A DNA stretch of 10,598 nucleotides from Gammaproteobacteria bacterium (GTDB lineage: Bacteria; Pseudomonadota; Gammaproteobacteria; GCA-001735895): contig QIJI01000456.1 in the NCBI GenBank assembly GCA_003231795.1, positions 1 through 10,598 of the forward strand. The letters are read 5' to 3'. The notes beneath the pieces were generated by a model. The model made no database searches. It worked only from the letters and a program-made list of their open reading frames with translations, and was not told the DNA's origin. Made by a program: the position numbers and the translations under genes. Shown one piece after another: positions 1-7,287 of the stretch (its first letter is position 1; each line of letters opens with the position of its first letter).

Positions 1-305
1 CAGAGTTCAGATTTGACAACATACATCCACGCGAGTCCATGACAAGTCTGGATTTTGATACGCTGGTAAAAACGGGGATACCTTTCCAGTTCATCGAGCA
101 GTTGAAATTGTTGCCGGTTGACTCGAAAAATTTCACCACTAACCGCATTGCTGCCGTTTTGAGTCACTGCGGGATAGTCACCAAACTCATACATGCTGAA
201 ACATTCATCGGTTAAGTGAGTTCCGACAAACTCCGCCTGATCCAGATAGCGGTGGTTCCGCTGACCCCGCTTCAAGGTTCCATATACAAAAACCTGGCTT
301 CTCAT
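1..305 (-). CDS. Gamma-glutamylcyclotransferase-like (AIG2/YtfP-fold) protein, partial at 3' end
   Basis: The ATG at 305-303 opens a frame that runs off the window after 101 residues, so the C-terminus is missing. The N-terminus VFVYGTLKRGQRNHRYL (residues 5-21) carries the YGTL(K/R)xG motif of the gamma-glutamylcyclotransferase/AIG2-like fold, whose backbone forms the substrate pocket. The stretch LLDELERYPRFYQR (69-82) contains Glu74, which aligns with the catalytic acid of this fold. Known members release 5-oxoproline from gamma-glutamyl peptides or gamma-glutamylamines. Small bacterial YtfP-type members are mostly uncharacterised, so the substrate cannot be named. A cytosolic location is expected, as no signal peptide is visible. 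The ATG overlaps the TGA of hslR (ATGA, 305-302), which suggests translational coupling and shared transcription with the upstream cluster. The family call is firm; the biochemical role is inference. Confidence 0.88.
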   Translation of the reverse strand, partial: MRSQVFVYGTLKRGQRNHRYLDQAEFVGTHLTDECFSMYEFGDYPAVTQNGSNAVSGEIFRVNRQQFQLLDELERYPRFYQRIKIQTCHGLAWMYVVKSEL

Positions 306-688
306 TGACCGCTTTCTCTGAATTGCCGAATTTTACGGCGTTGCTTTTTGTCCGGTCGTGTTGACGGACGTGGTTTTTGCAGGGCTGCCAGTTTCCGCCG
401 TTCTTGTTCGGATTCGCGTCGGGCCCGGCTGGATTCAGTTTCGTTGTAAAGCATACCGGCCTCAGTAGCGGAGCCCCGTCGTTGCGAAAGTCTGGTTACA
501 ATAACTTCTAATTGTTCGCTGCCCTGTCTAATCTGATAACAGTCATCCAGTTTAACCGCACGCGACGATTTGATGCGCTGTCCATTCAGACGAACCTTGC
601 CAGTGTTAACGTATTCACTGGCCAGCTTCCGGGTTTTGTAAAAACGGGCTGCCCACAGCCACTTGTCAATGCGGACTCGATCATCCAT
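302..688 (-). CDS. hslR: Heat shock protein 15 (Hsp15), S4-domain RNA-binding protein
   Basis: From the ATG at 688 the product has 128 residues, close to the ~133 of E. coli Hsp15. The S4 RNA-binding domain comes first (RIDKWLWAARFYKTRKLA, then GKVRLNGQRIKSSRAV), followed by a long, very basic tail with the family-typical RPDKKQRRK near the end. In E. coli, Hsp15 binds stalled 50S subunits that still carry peptidyl-tRNA and helps recycle them after heat shock. The frame is open further, to a TTG at 727, adding 13 residues (KWNSQILFPWQP...). I prefer the ATG because family members begin just before the VRxDKWLW motif. Neither start has a convincing Shine-Dalgarno sequence. The TTG would lie directly behind the stop of the upstream flavoprotein gene, so coupling from there is an alternative. 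The stop overlaps the next gene's ATG. Confidence 0.93.
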   Translation of the reverse strand: MDDRVRIDKWLWAARFYKTRKLASEYVNTGKVRLNGQRIKSSRAVKLDDCYQIRQGSEQLEVIVTRLSQRRGSATEAGMLYNETESSRARRESEQERRKLAALQKPRPSTRPDKKQRRKIRQFRESGQ

Positions 689-730
689 AGGTTGCCAGGG
701 AAAAAGGATTTGGCTGTTCCATTTCAATCA

Positions 731-1735
731 TCAAGACATCGACTTGTTGATAAATTTCATCACCCGGTCTGCCATCGAGAACCCGCTCAACACGGCGCCT
801 TCTATCCGCGGCGCGGTACACCAGTCGCCACATGCGCCAATGGCTTCGGATTCAACAAACAGCGAATCCTGATCAATCGGATTGATTGGCAATGCATGTT
901 TCCAACAGTGCACCGAAGCCGATGATGGTTTGCGTTCTGCCAGATCCGTGGCGGTCCAGAATGCCTCGAGCATGGCATGCATGACGCGACCCCGAAAACT
1001 GGCGGCGTATTGTTGCGACCATTCAGGGGAAGCATGTAACACCCAGCAATCGCCCGGGTTGGTGGATTCAACCATTTGATAACGAGATATCCACGACAAT
1101 GGCGAATCGAGTACATGGGCAGCGTCATAGGGCAAATTTAGCGGACGCTCAAACGCCAGCATGCCACTCCAGCACACGGTCATATCAACATTTTCAGCCA
1201 GTTTGCTGATCGCCGGAATTGCCCTGCATAAACTGGAAACCTGATGCGCCGCAGTCGCGATTATCACCACATCGAAGGCACCGAGGTAATCACCGCGTTC
1301 GTTAAAAAGGCGCCACCCACCTTCATCCTGACGTTCCAGTTCCGCAACATCAGTCGAGGTTACCAGATCACAATGACGTGCCAGATTTTCGACAACCTTC
1401 TGCATCCGCGGAACACCAACGAAGCGTTGGGTTGCCATATCACTATTCATGACCTGGCCTTTGTGCAGTTCAACAATCCAGCCATCCCAGGGGCGAACGA
1501 TACCCTCGGACTGCCACGCAGAAACAATGTTCCAGAACAACGGGTTGTTAACCGTAAAATATTGAGCGCCATGATTGAATTCGAACTCGCCGGCCCGGAA
1601 TCGACTGATCCGTCCACCGGGGAAAATACTTTTTTCAAATATCCTGACCCGCTCGACCAGCCCTTTTATTGCGGTTCCACAGGTTAGCCCGGCAAGGCCG
1701 GCGCCAATGATGGCGACTGATGGTTGCCTGTTCAC
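731..1735 (-). CDS. Renalase-like NAD(P)/FAD-dependent oxidoreductase
   Basis: The protein has 334 residues and starts at a GTG (1735-1733) behind a short AGGGA. Residues 7-16 (VAIIGAGLAG) form the dinucleotide-binding GxGxxG turn, and Glu34 in IFEK is the usual ribose-binding acid at the end of the second strand. GGRIS (40-44) and FNHGAQYFT (53-61) are typical of the amine-oxidase/renalase-like flavoproteins of COG3380 type. Near the C-terminus GACGDW...RIEGAVLSG is the second FAD-contact region of that superfamily. No signal peptide is visible, so it is probably cytosolic. Human renalase oxidises aberrant dihydro-isomers of NAD(P)H. Whether this bacterial relative does the same is unknown. 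It lies 120 bp after the PilZ gene and directly before hslR, which suggests co-transcription. The fold and cofactor are secure; the substrate is not. Confidence 0.85.
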   Translation of the reverse strand: MNRQPSVAIIGAGLAGLTCGTAIKGLVERVRIFEKSIFPGGRISRFRAGEFEFNHGAQYFTVNNPLFWNIVSAWQSEGIVRPWDGWIVELHKGQVMNSDMATQRFVGVPRMQKVVENLARHCDLVTSTDVAELERQDEGGWRLFNERGDYLGAFDVVIIATAAHQVSSLCRAIPAISKLAENVDMTVCWSGMLAFERPLNLPYDAAHVLDSPLSWISRYQMVESTNPGDCWVLHASPEWSQQYAASFRGRVMHAMLEAFWTATDLAERKPSSASVHCWKHALPINPIDQDSLFVESEAIGACGDWCTAPRIEGAVLSGFSMADRVMKFINKSMS

Positions 1736-1855
1736 AAATCCCTAGCGCGAAAAATTTATATCACTGCGCGAAGATAGCGCAGCGTGCTTTTCTGGTGGGA
1801 CCAACAGACCATCAAGATCGTGCATGATTTATGGTTTATCCAGGTTGCTCGACCA
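1736..1855. other. 120-bp spacer between pilZ-like gene and flavoprotein gene
   Basis: The spacer holds one clean inverted repeat, CTGCGC (1764-1769) facing GCGCAG (1777-1782) with a 7-base loop. On the minus strand a short T-rich stretch (ATTTTT) follows about 10 bases later, too far off for a standard intrinsic terminator. A TATAAA-like box lies between them, but I find no -35 partner. I therefore call neither a terminator nor a promoter. Readthrough from htpG-pilZ into the flavoprotein gene remains the simplest reading. Confidence 0.35.
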
Positions 1856-2296
1856 CTAGATCGCGGGAAAGTCGTCGGCGAATTTAGATATCCATTCATT
1901 CGCGGCTTCCTGCGAGCTTAGTCGTCGCCCTTCAACCCGTGAAATCTCGTTACGATAATGTTCGATATGGCAGATTTGCTCGATCATGCGTAGTCGAAAA
2001 ACGTCCCTGGAACTTTCGAATTCGATACCGACTTCATATCCAGCATCTGACTTTTCACACCAGACAACATTGCCAACCAGAAAATTATCCTGTTTCAACA
2101 CGGGAATACAGATTCTGACACGTTGCAGTATCTGCAGGGGCTTCAATGAACTGAACGCAAGTCCACCGAGACTTACATTGGTGATCGTTTGATCGACTGT
2201 TTCGTCGTCTTCATCATCCACCCAGTCCAATGTGACCTGAATCGGCACATCGGCAGGGTGGCGGATAAATTTTCTTATCGTCGTGTTATCTGGCAA
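1856..2296 (-). CDS. PilZ-domain protein (probable c-di-GMP receptor)
   Basis: The product has 146 residues. The N-terminus carries both halves of the c-di-GMP-binding signature of PilZ domains: RxxxR at Arg8-Arg12 (RKFIR) and NxSxxG at Asn40-Gly45 (NVSLGG). The barrel then continues through VGNVVWCEKSDAGYEVGIEFE to about residue 95. The remaining ~50 residues are charged and helical-looking and resemble no domain I know. The start is a TTG (2296-2294) overlapping the last codons of htpG by 11 bp. GGTGA in the htpG end lies just before it and can serve as ribosome binding site. No better start precedes the RxxxR motif. PilZ proteins change partner or enzyme activity on binding c-di-GMP; the output here is not visible. 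The overlap makes co-expression with htpG likely. Domain and ligand motif are seen; the role is unknown. Confidence 0.9.
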   Translation of the reverse strand: MPDNTTIRKFIRHPADVPIQVTLDWVDDEDDETVDQTITNVSLGGLAFSSLKPLQILQRVRICIPVLKQDNFLVGNVVWCEKSDAGYEVGIEFESSRDVFRLRMIEQICHIEHYRNEISRVEGRRLSSQEAANEWISKFADDFPAI

Positions 2297-4184
2297 TGGT
2301 CACCAACATACTATTGAGTTTAGCGACAAAGCTGGCAGGGTCTTCCAGTTGACCACCTTCGGCCAGTAGCGCTTGATCAAATAATATATCAGACCAGTCG
2401 GTAAACTTCTTCTTCGATTTTTCCGAACTCAGTTTTTTCACAATCGGGTGGTCAGGATTAATTTCGAGGATCGGTTTGGTGCTGGGCATTTCATGCCCAG
2501 CATCTTTCAGAATACGCTGCATATGCATAGCCATATCCTGTTCGTTGATTACGATACAAGCCGGCGAATCGGTCAGCCTATTGGTGACCCGGACATCTGC
2601 CACCCGGTCATCAAGAGCTGTTTTCATTCGCTTGATCAGTTTCGCGGAGGATTTCGTCTTCTCTTCAAGTTCCTTTTCGGATTCCTCATCCTTACCCAGA
2701 TCAAGTTCACCTTTGGCAACCGACTGCAAATTCTTACCTTCATACTCCGTCAGGTGTGAGGTTAACCACTCGTCTACCCGATCTGACAGCAGCAGAACTT
2801 CGATCCCTTTTTTACGGAATATTTCAAGATGAGGGCTGTTTTTGGCGGCCGAGTGCGAATCTGCCGCAATGTAGTAAATTTTTTCCTGATCTTCCTGCAT
2901 CCGGCCAATGTAGTCATCCAGCGACACATTCTGCTCTTCCTCATCGCTATGCGTGGTTGCAAATCGCAGTAATTTTCCGACTTTATCGCGATTGGCAAAA
3001 TCCTCTGCCGGCCCTTCTTTCAGCACGCGCCCGAACTCCTGCCAGAACTTCTGGTATTTCTGCGGATCGTTTTTGGCAATTTTCTGCAACATGCCGAGTA
3101 TCTTTTTCACCGAACCGTTACGGATATTGTCGATTACCTTACTACCCTGCAACATTTCCCGGGAAACATTGAGTGGCAAATCACTGGAGTCAATCAGGCC
3201 GCGTACAAAACGCAAATAACGCGGCATCAACTTCTCGGTATCTTCCATAATGAAAACCCGCTGCACGTACAGTTTGATACCGTTTCTCGATTCGCGGTCA
3301 TACAGATCGAATGGCGCGCGCGCAGGTAGGTATAACAGCGAGCTGTACTCGGTGGTTCCTTCAACACGATTGTGACTCCATTCGATCGGATCCTCGAAGT
3401 CATGCGCGATATGTTTGTAGAATTCGATATACTCTTCGTCCTTGATTTCAGACTTGGGACGGATCCACAACGCCGACGCCTGATTGACCGTTTCTTCCTC
3501 GATCAGGGTTTCACCACCTTCTTCCTCGGGCTCGATGGTTTTGTCCATGACGACCGGGAAATCGATGTGGTCGGAATAGGCGGTTATCAAAGAGCGCAAT
3601 TTCCAGTCGTTCAGAAATTCATCTTCACCTTCGCGCAGCCGAAGCGTGACCTCGGTACCACGAAGTGGTTTTTCTATCGATGAAATGTCATATTCACCCT
3701 TGCCTTTCGAGACCCATTGAACCCCGTTATCAGTCGCTTCCCCGGCTTTACGGGTGCGTAAAGTCACTTCTTCTGCGACGATGAAAGATGAGTAAAATCC
3801 GACCCCGAACTGACCGATCAGCTTGGCATCACTTTTGTCGTCACCGGTGATCGAGTCGAGAAAGGAACGCGTTCCCGACTTGGCGATAGTACCGATATGA
3901 TCGACAACTTCGTCACGGCTCATTCCAATACCATTGTCGCTTATGGTGATAGTACGATTGTCTTTGTCGTAACCAATTTTGATTTTGAGATTTATATCTT
4001 CTTCATAGAGCTTGGCATCTGACACGGCGCTAAAGCGTAATCGATCGCAGGCATCCGATGCATTCGATATCAGTTCGCGCAGGAAGATATCCTTGTTCGA
4101 GTAGAGCGAATGGATCATCAGATCCAGTAACTGGTTAACCTCGGTCTCAAAACCACGAGTTTCAGCGTTAGCGGCCACAGTCAT
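2286..4184 (-). CDS. htpG: Chaperone protein HtpG (bacterial Hsp90)
   Basis: The product has 632 residues, close to the ~624 of E. coli HtpG. The N-terminal GHKL ATPase domain shows Glu37 and Asn41 in LRELISNASDACDRL (Glu37 is the catalytic base), Asp83 in DNGIGM (adenine contact) and the glycine-rich lid segment GQFGVGFYSS (124-133). The middle domain contains LYVQRVFI and PLNVSREMLQ, the loop that contacts the ATP gamma-phosphate. A C-terminal dimerisation domain follows, and there is no eukaryotic MEEVD tail, as expected for bacteria. It is a cytosolic, ATP-driven dimeric chaperone that remodels clients with DnaK. The ATG at 4184 has GGAGA (4194-4198) nine bases upstream. A sigma-32-like promoter lies at 4222-4251. 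The stop overlaps the TTG start of the PilZ gene. Nothing is truncated or missing. Confidence 0.98.
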   Translation of the reverse strand: MTVAANAETRGFETEVNQLLDLMIHSLYSNKDIFLRELISNASDACDRLRFSAVSDAKLYEEDINLKIKIGYDKDNRTITISDNGIGMSRDEVVDHIGTIAKSGTRSFLDSITGDDKSDAKLIGQFGVGFYSSFIVAEEVTLRTRKAGEATDNGVQWVSKGKGEYDISSIEKPLRGTEVTLRLREGEDEFLNDWKLRSLITAYSDHIDFPVVMDKTIEPEEEGGETLIEEETVNQASALWIRPKSEIKDEEYIEFYKHIAHDFEDPIEWSHNRVEGTTEYSSLLYLPARAPFDLYDRESRNGIKLYVQRVFIMEDTEKLMPRYLRFVRGLIDSSDLPLNVSREMLQGSKVIDNIRNGSVKKILGMLQKIAKNDPQKYQKFWQEFGRVLKEGPAEDFANRDKVGKLLRFATTHSDEEEQNVSLDDYIGRMQEDQEKIYYIAADSHSAAKNSPHLEIFRKKGIEVLLLSDRVDEWLTSHLTEYEGKNLQSVAKGELDLGKDEESEKELEEKTKSSAKLIKRMKTALDDRVADVRVTNRLTDSPACIVINEQDMAMHMQRILKDAGHEMPSTKPILEINPDHPIVKKLSSEKSKKKFTDWSDILFDQALLAEGGQLEDPASFVAKLNSMLVTIAR

Positions 4185-4193
4185 ATCTAGCGT

Positions 4194-4198
4194 TCTCC
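4194..4198 (-). promoter_or_regulatory. Ribosome binding site of htpG
   Basis: GGAGA on the minus strand, nine bases before the ATG at 4184. It supports this ATG as the htpG start. Confidence 0.7.
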
Positions 4199-4221
4199 AA
4201 AATGTTTGTTTTACCCGCCTA

Positions 4222-4251
4222 ATATGCGGATAAGTAGTAAGGTTTCAAGGG
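4222..4251 (-). promoter_or_regulatory. Heat-shock (sigma-32-type) promoter of htpG
   Basis: Read on the minus strand, CCCTTGAAA (4251-4243) matches the sigma-32 -35 consensus. After 14 bases (counted from CTTGAA), CCGCATATTA follows (-10 core 4229-4222), differing from the CCCCATnTA consensus mainly in one core base. Spacing lies within the 13-17 range known for E. coli heat-shock promoters. Transcription would begin near 4215, leaving a leader of about 30 bases that includes the GGAGA of htpG. TTGAAA-N16-CATATT could also serve as a weak sigma-70 promoter. E. coli htpG is a classic sigma-32 gene, which supports the reading. The remaining ~70 bp up to the TPR-like gene show no further clear signal. 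Confidence 0.72.
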
Positions 4252-4321
4252 AAACTGGCCCAGGATTGGCCGGTAAAAGGGTTTTAGTGGTCGAACAACC
4301 AAGTGCTGTTTCAATATGAAT

Positions 4322-6094
4322 TTAATTACCGTCCGAATCAAGCGCACGCTGATTCAGCCACAATTGCTGAATCTTGTGACTCAGAACCGAGCGTCTCGCC
4401 ACGTCGCCGGCGATGTCCAGCAGTTCCGTATAAATCCTGCGCGCATCATCGGTCAATCCTGCCAATTGCAAACTTTCGGCAGCACTAAAGCGTGCGGTCT
4501 GGGCCCAGGGATCCATTGAATCGGGTGCTGGCAGCATCGCAGACTGCAGGTAGAGCAACGCCGCCTGGTCATATTTTTCCAGGCCTCGATACGAATCTGC
4601 AATCCAGTAAAGTATTTCGCGCCGTTGCTTGGATTCGATTTCAAGTTTTAACAGTTGATTAAAATGATCGATTGCCTGCTGATGCAGATCGACGGTTTGC
4701 AAATCAAACAAGACCTGCAGGATCCGGTCGGTATGTGCAACCTGTGGCTGTTGATAGTCGGCAATTAAATTCTGTAAAACCTGATTGCCTTCCTGATAAC
4801 GCCCGCCGAGCACCAGTACGCGCGATTGACGCAACTGCCAGTCAAGCCGACTGGCGCCTTCCGGAATAGTTGTCAAGCCCGACATTAGACGGGTAGCTTC
4901 TTCGATATCGGCCGACTTTAACGCCAGATCAACCAGTTGATAACGAATTTCGGGTGGAATCTTGCGCGCACTGGAAAAAGTTTCACTCCGATTAAACAGG
5001 TTTTCCAGCAAGTTACGCTCGGCCTCGTCAAACTCGTCGAATGTCTGCATGTAGCCGCTGGCAGCCCGGTTACTGACCTCTGCATCAGTTGTTTTCAAAA
5101 TCAGCATTGCGTACAGGGATCTGGACTTTATCGGAGTGACTTTACTGGCGTTATCGGCGAGTTGCAGCCATTTTTCATCTTCGCCAAGTAACAGTTCAGA
5201 GCGATTACCGACCAGCTCCGCGTATTCAAGGTAGGCCTGCCATAACCGGTCGGCCGGTATCTGGAACAATTCAAGGGGCGACTCTACCCCGCGGCGAAAC
5301 AGCGATTCCAGCGCAACCACACGATCCACCGGAGACATCCGGCGCGAGGCAATATATCCCAGTGCCCAGAAGCTGGCTCGTTCCTGCGGGCTTGCCTTTT
5401 TATTTTGTCCTGTCTTATTGACGATGCGCCATAATTCATTGTGATCAATTTGCTCAAGCTGGAAACGCGCATACAGGGTGGTTACCTTCGCCTGCCAGGC
5501 ATCAAGCCCCTGCAATATCTGCACCGCCTGTTCGTGCCGATTCGAATCGATCAGTACGCGGGCTCTTAATAGCAACCAGTCCAGATCGCGGCTATCGAAA
5601 TCCTGATCGAAACGTAACATCGCGATACGGGCATCTTCGGTTCGCTGCTCTTTGAGATAGGAAATGATGATCTGTTGCCGCCAGGTTTCGTAATCCTGGT
5701 TTTCACCCGCATCAGGCTGCCACAGTTGTTTACGCAACACCTCGCGCGCGGCCAATGTCTGTCCCTGCTCAAGGTAAGCGCGCGCCTTGTAAGTGGCGGC
5801 CTGGGATTTGAACTGGTCCGGGATATCAAACGGCAAAGCTTCGATTCGAATCAGTAGTTGGTCCCATTGTTGCCATTGTGACAAAATCGAGAATCGCTCC
5901 TGTTCCCACAATATCCATGCATACAAATCCTGGTCGATTTTGGGCTGCGCCTGGTTGAGCATTTTCAGGGTCAGCCCAGGCGCGCCGGCCGCAGAAATAT
6001 TTTTAAGCAGGTGCAGACGTTCGTCCGCAGCGACGACCGTCGGCAAAAAAGCAATTGCCGATAGTAGAAGAAATGTTTTAAGAATTCTGGTCAT
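4322..6094 (-). CDS. Exported TPR-like helical-repeat protein of unknown function
   Basis: The product has 590 residues. Residues 1-23 form a Sec-type signal peptide: Arg3 and Lys6, a hydrophobic core (FLLLSAIAFL) and a cleavage site at VVA-A or VAA-D. No lipobox cysteine follows, so a soluble periplasmic location is likely. The rest is almost all alpha-helical with TPR-like pairs. The clearest are at about 494-520 (YWIADSYRGLEKYDQAALLY) and 535-562 (SAAESLQLAGLTDDARRIY); weaker ones occur at 100-125 and 415-445. No enzyme motif is visible. Such solenoids scaffold protein complexes, often in envelope assembly, but the partner cannot be told. The ATG directly follows the T-run of the rplS terminator, so there is no Shine-Dalgarno sequence, and no other in-frame start precedes it. 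It sits alone between the translation operon and the htpG cluster, co-oriented with both. Confidence 0.82.
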   Translation of the reverse strand: MTRILKTFLLLSAIAFLPTVVAADERLHLLKNISAAGAPGLTLKMLNQAQPKIDQDLYAWILWEQERFSILSQWQQWDQLLIRIEALPFDIPDQFKSQAATYKARAYLEQGQTLAAREVLRKQLWQPDAGENQDYETWRQQIIISYLKEQRTEDARIAMLRFDQDFDSRDLDWLLLRARVLIDSNRHEQAVQILQGLDAWQAKVTTLYARFQLEQIDHNELWRIVNKTGQNKKASPQERASFWALGYIASRRMSPVDRVVALESLFRRGVESPLELFQIPADRLWQAYLEYAELVGNRSELLLGEDEKWLQLADNASKVTPIKSRSLYAMLILKTTDAEVSNRAASGYMQTFDEFDEAERNLLENLFNRSETFSSARKIPPEIRYQLVDLALKSADIEEATRLMSGLTTIPEGASRLDWQLRQSRVLVLGGRYQEGNQVLQNLIADYQQPQVAHTDRILQVLFDLQTVDLHQQAIDHFNQLLKLEIESKQRREILYWIADSYRGLEKYDQAALLYLQSAMLPAPDSMDPWAQTARFSAAESLQLAGLTDDARRIYTELLDIAGDVARRSVLSHKIQQLWLNQRALDSDGN

Positions 6095-6126
6095 AAAAAA
6101 GGCGTGAAAGCATAAAGCCCCACGCC
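6095..6126 (-). terminator. Intrinsic terminator after rplS, abutting the next start codon
   Basis: On the minus strand GGCGTG (6126-6121) pairs perfectly with CACGCC (6106-6101) across a 14-base loop, and six Ts (6100-6095) follow. The loop can add weaker GC/GU pairs. It lies 29 bp beyond the rplS stop, as expected for the end of the ribosomal-protein operon. The T-run ends exactly where the ATG of the TPR-like gene begins. Confidence 0.78.
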
Positions 6127-6155
6127 CTGGAAGTCAGCATATGCCGGGCTTTCGC

Positions 6156-6500
6156 CTATAACTTTTCCCGGATACGAGCGCCTTTACCGGTACGGCCTCG
6201 TAAGTAATATAGCTTGGCACGACGGACTTTACCGCGGCGCTTCACCTTGATCTCGGCAATGAGCGGACTATGCGTTTGAAATGCCCGTTCAACGCCTTCG
6301 CCATGCGAAATTTTGCGCACTGTAAATGCAGAATTAATGCCACGATTTCGTTTGGCAATAACAACACCTTCATAAGCCTGTAAACGCTCACGTGTTCCTT
6401 CTCTTACGCGAACCTGTACGATCACGGTATCACCGGGAGAAAACACAGGAACATCAGTTTTCATCTGTTCCGCTTCTAGTTGTGCAATTATGGTGCTCAT
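6156..6500 (-). CDS. rplS: 50S ribosomal protein L19
   Basis: From the ATG at 6500 the product has 114 residues, against 115 in E. coli. The sequence is L19 throughout: MSTIIAQLEAEQ at the start, FSPGDTVIVQV, RLQAYEGVVIAKRNRG, SAFTVRKIS-GEGVERAFQ, THSPLI and the basic end VRRAKLYYLRGRTGKGARI. L19 sits at the 30S-50S interface and contributes to intersubunit bridges. The frame is open eight codons further, to an ATG at 6524. I reject that start because AGAGGT (6512-6507) lies six bases before the ATG at 6500 and the family begins at MSxII. It is the last gene of the rpsP-rimM-trmD-rplS unit, 36 bp after trmD, and a terminator follows. Confidence 0.98.
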   Translation of the reverse strand: MSTIIAQLEAEQMKTDVPVFSPGDTVIVQVRVREGTRERLQAYEGVVIAKRNRGINSAFTVRKISHGEGVERAFQTHSPLIAEIKVKRRGKVRRAKLYYLRGRTGKGARIREKL

Positions 6501-6506
6501 ATCAAT

Positions 6507-6512
6507 ACCTCT
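6507..6512 (-). promoter_or_regulatory. Ribosome binding site deciding the rplS start
   Basis: AGAGGT on the minus strand, six bases before the ATG at 6500. It decides for this ATG over the upstream in-frame ATG at 6524. Confidence 0.75.
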
Positions 6513-6536
6513 ATTCAGGTTCATCTCGGTAAGCTG

Positions 6537-7286
6537 TTACCGTTTTTGAGTCCGCTGAAACTCGCTAATAAATTCATCCAGCAGGTTCTGCTGTCGCTGG
6601 TTCAGCTCGATTTGCTCCAGCAAATCAGGTCGTCGCTGCCAGGTTCTACCCAGCGCCTGCTGATCGCGCCAATTGTCGATATCCCGGTGGTTACCGTTCA
6701 TCAACACTGGTGGTACACGATCACCAAGGTATTCCTCGGGTCGCGTATAGTGCGGGCAATCAAGCAAGCCATCACTAAACGAGTCCTGCAATGCCGAATC
6801 TTCGTGGCCGAGGGTACCCGGCACCAGGCGTGCCATCGCATCGATACAAACCATCGCTGCGAGTTCACCCCCGCTGATCACGTAGTCGCCAATAGACCAT
6901 TCTTCGTCTACTTCTTTCTGCACCAGGCGCTCATCAATTCCCTCATAACGGCCGCACAGCAAAATGACCGAACCCTGCTGAACCTGACGCGCCAGTATTT
7001 GCTGATCCAGCAATTGACCCTGTGGGCTGAGATATATCAGCTTCGCATCAGTATTTTGCTTACGAACCGCGTTTATCGCATCCTGCAACGGCTGCACTTT
7101 CATCAACATTCCTGGACCACCACCATAGGGTCGATCATCGACCGTACGGTGCTTGTCTAACGCGAATTCGCGCGGGTTCCAGCAATGTAACTGCAGCAAC
7201 TTTTGTTCTGCAGCCCGGCCAACTACTCCGTAACCAGTCACCTGCTCAACCAATTCAGGAAACAGCGTGATGACATCAATTCGCAT
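6537..7286 (-). CDS. trmD: tRNA (guanine-N1)-methyltransferase TrmD
   Basis: The product has 249 residues, the usual bacterial length. It methylates G37 (N1) of tRNAs that carry a G at position 36, using S-adenosylmethionine, and so prevents +1 frameshifts. It is an essential SPOUT-class knotted enzyme acting as a dimer. Visible motifs are DDRPYGGGPGM (50-60), YLSPQG (85-90), CGRYEGIDER (111-120) and SIGDYVISGGE (131-141), which build the trefoil knot and the SAM pocket. In ALQDSF (165-170), Asp168 corresponds to the catalytic Asp169 of E. coli. GLLDCPHYTRPEEY follows, the tRNA-binding linker region. The ATG is one base after the rimM stop (TGACATG), so translation is probably coupled. All key residues are present. 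Confidence 0.98.
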   Translation of the reverse strand: MRIDVITLFPELVEQVTGYGVVGRAAEQKLLQLHCWNPREFALDKHRTVDDRPYGGGPGMLMKVQPLQDAINAVRKQNTDAKLIYLSPQGQLLDQQILARQVQQGSVILLCGRYEGIDERLVQKEVDEEWSIGDYVISGGELAAMVCIDAMARLVPGTLGHEDSALQDSFSDGLLDCPHYTRPEEYLGDRVPPVLMNGNHRDIDNWRDQQALGRTWQRRPDLLEQIELNQRQQNLLDEFISEFQRTQKR

Positions 7287-7287
7287 G

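Noticed and set aside
512..925. 137-codon plus-strand open frame
   Set aside because: It is antisense to hslR and the flavoprotein gene, both of which are supported by clear motifs.
1764..1782. Intrinsic terminator between the PilZ and flavoprotein genes
   Set aside because: The 6-bp stem is perfect, but the T-rich stretch is about ten bases away and short.
6480..7160. 226-codon open frame on the plus strand
   Set aside because: It lies antisense over trmD and the start of rplS, and its product has no recognisable motif. The minus-strand genes are certain.
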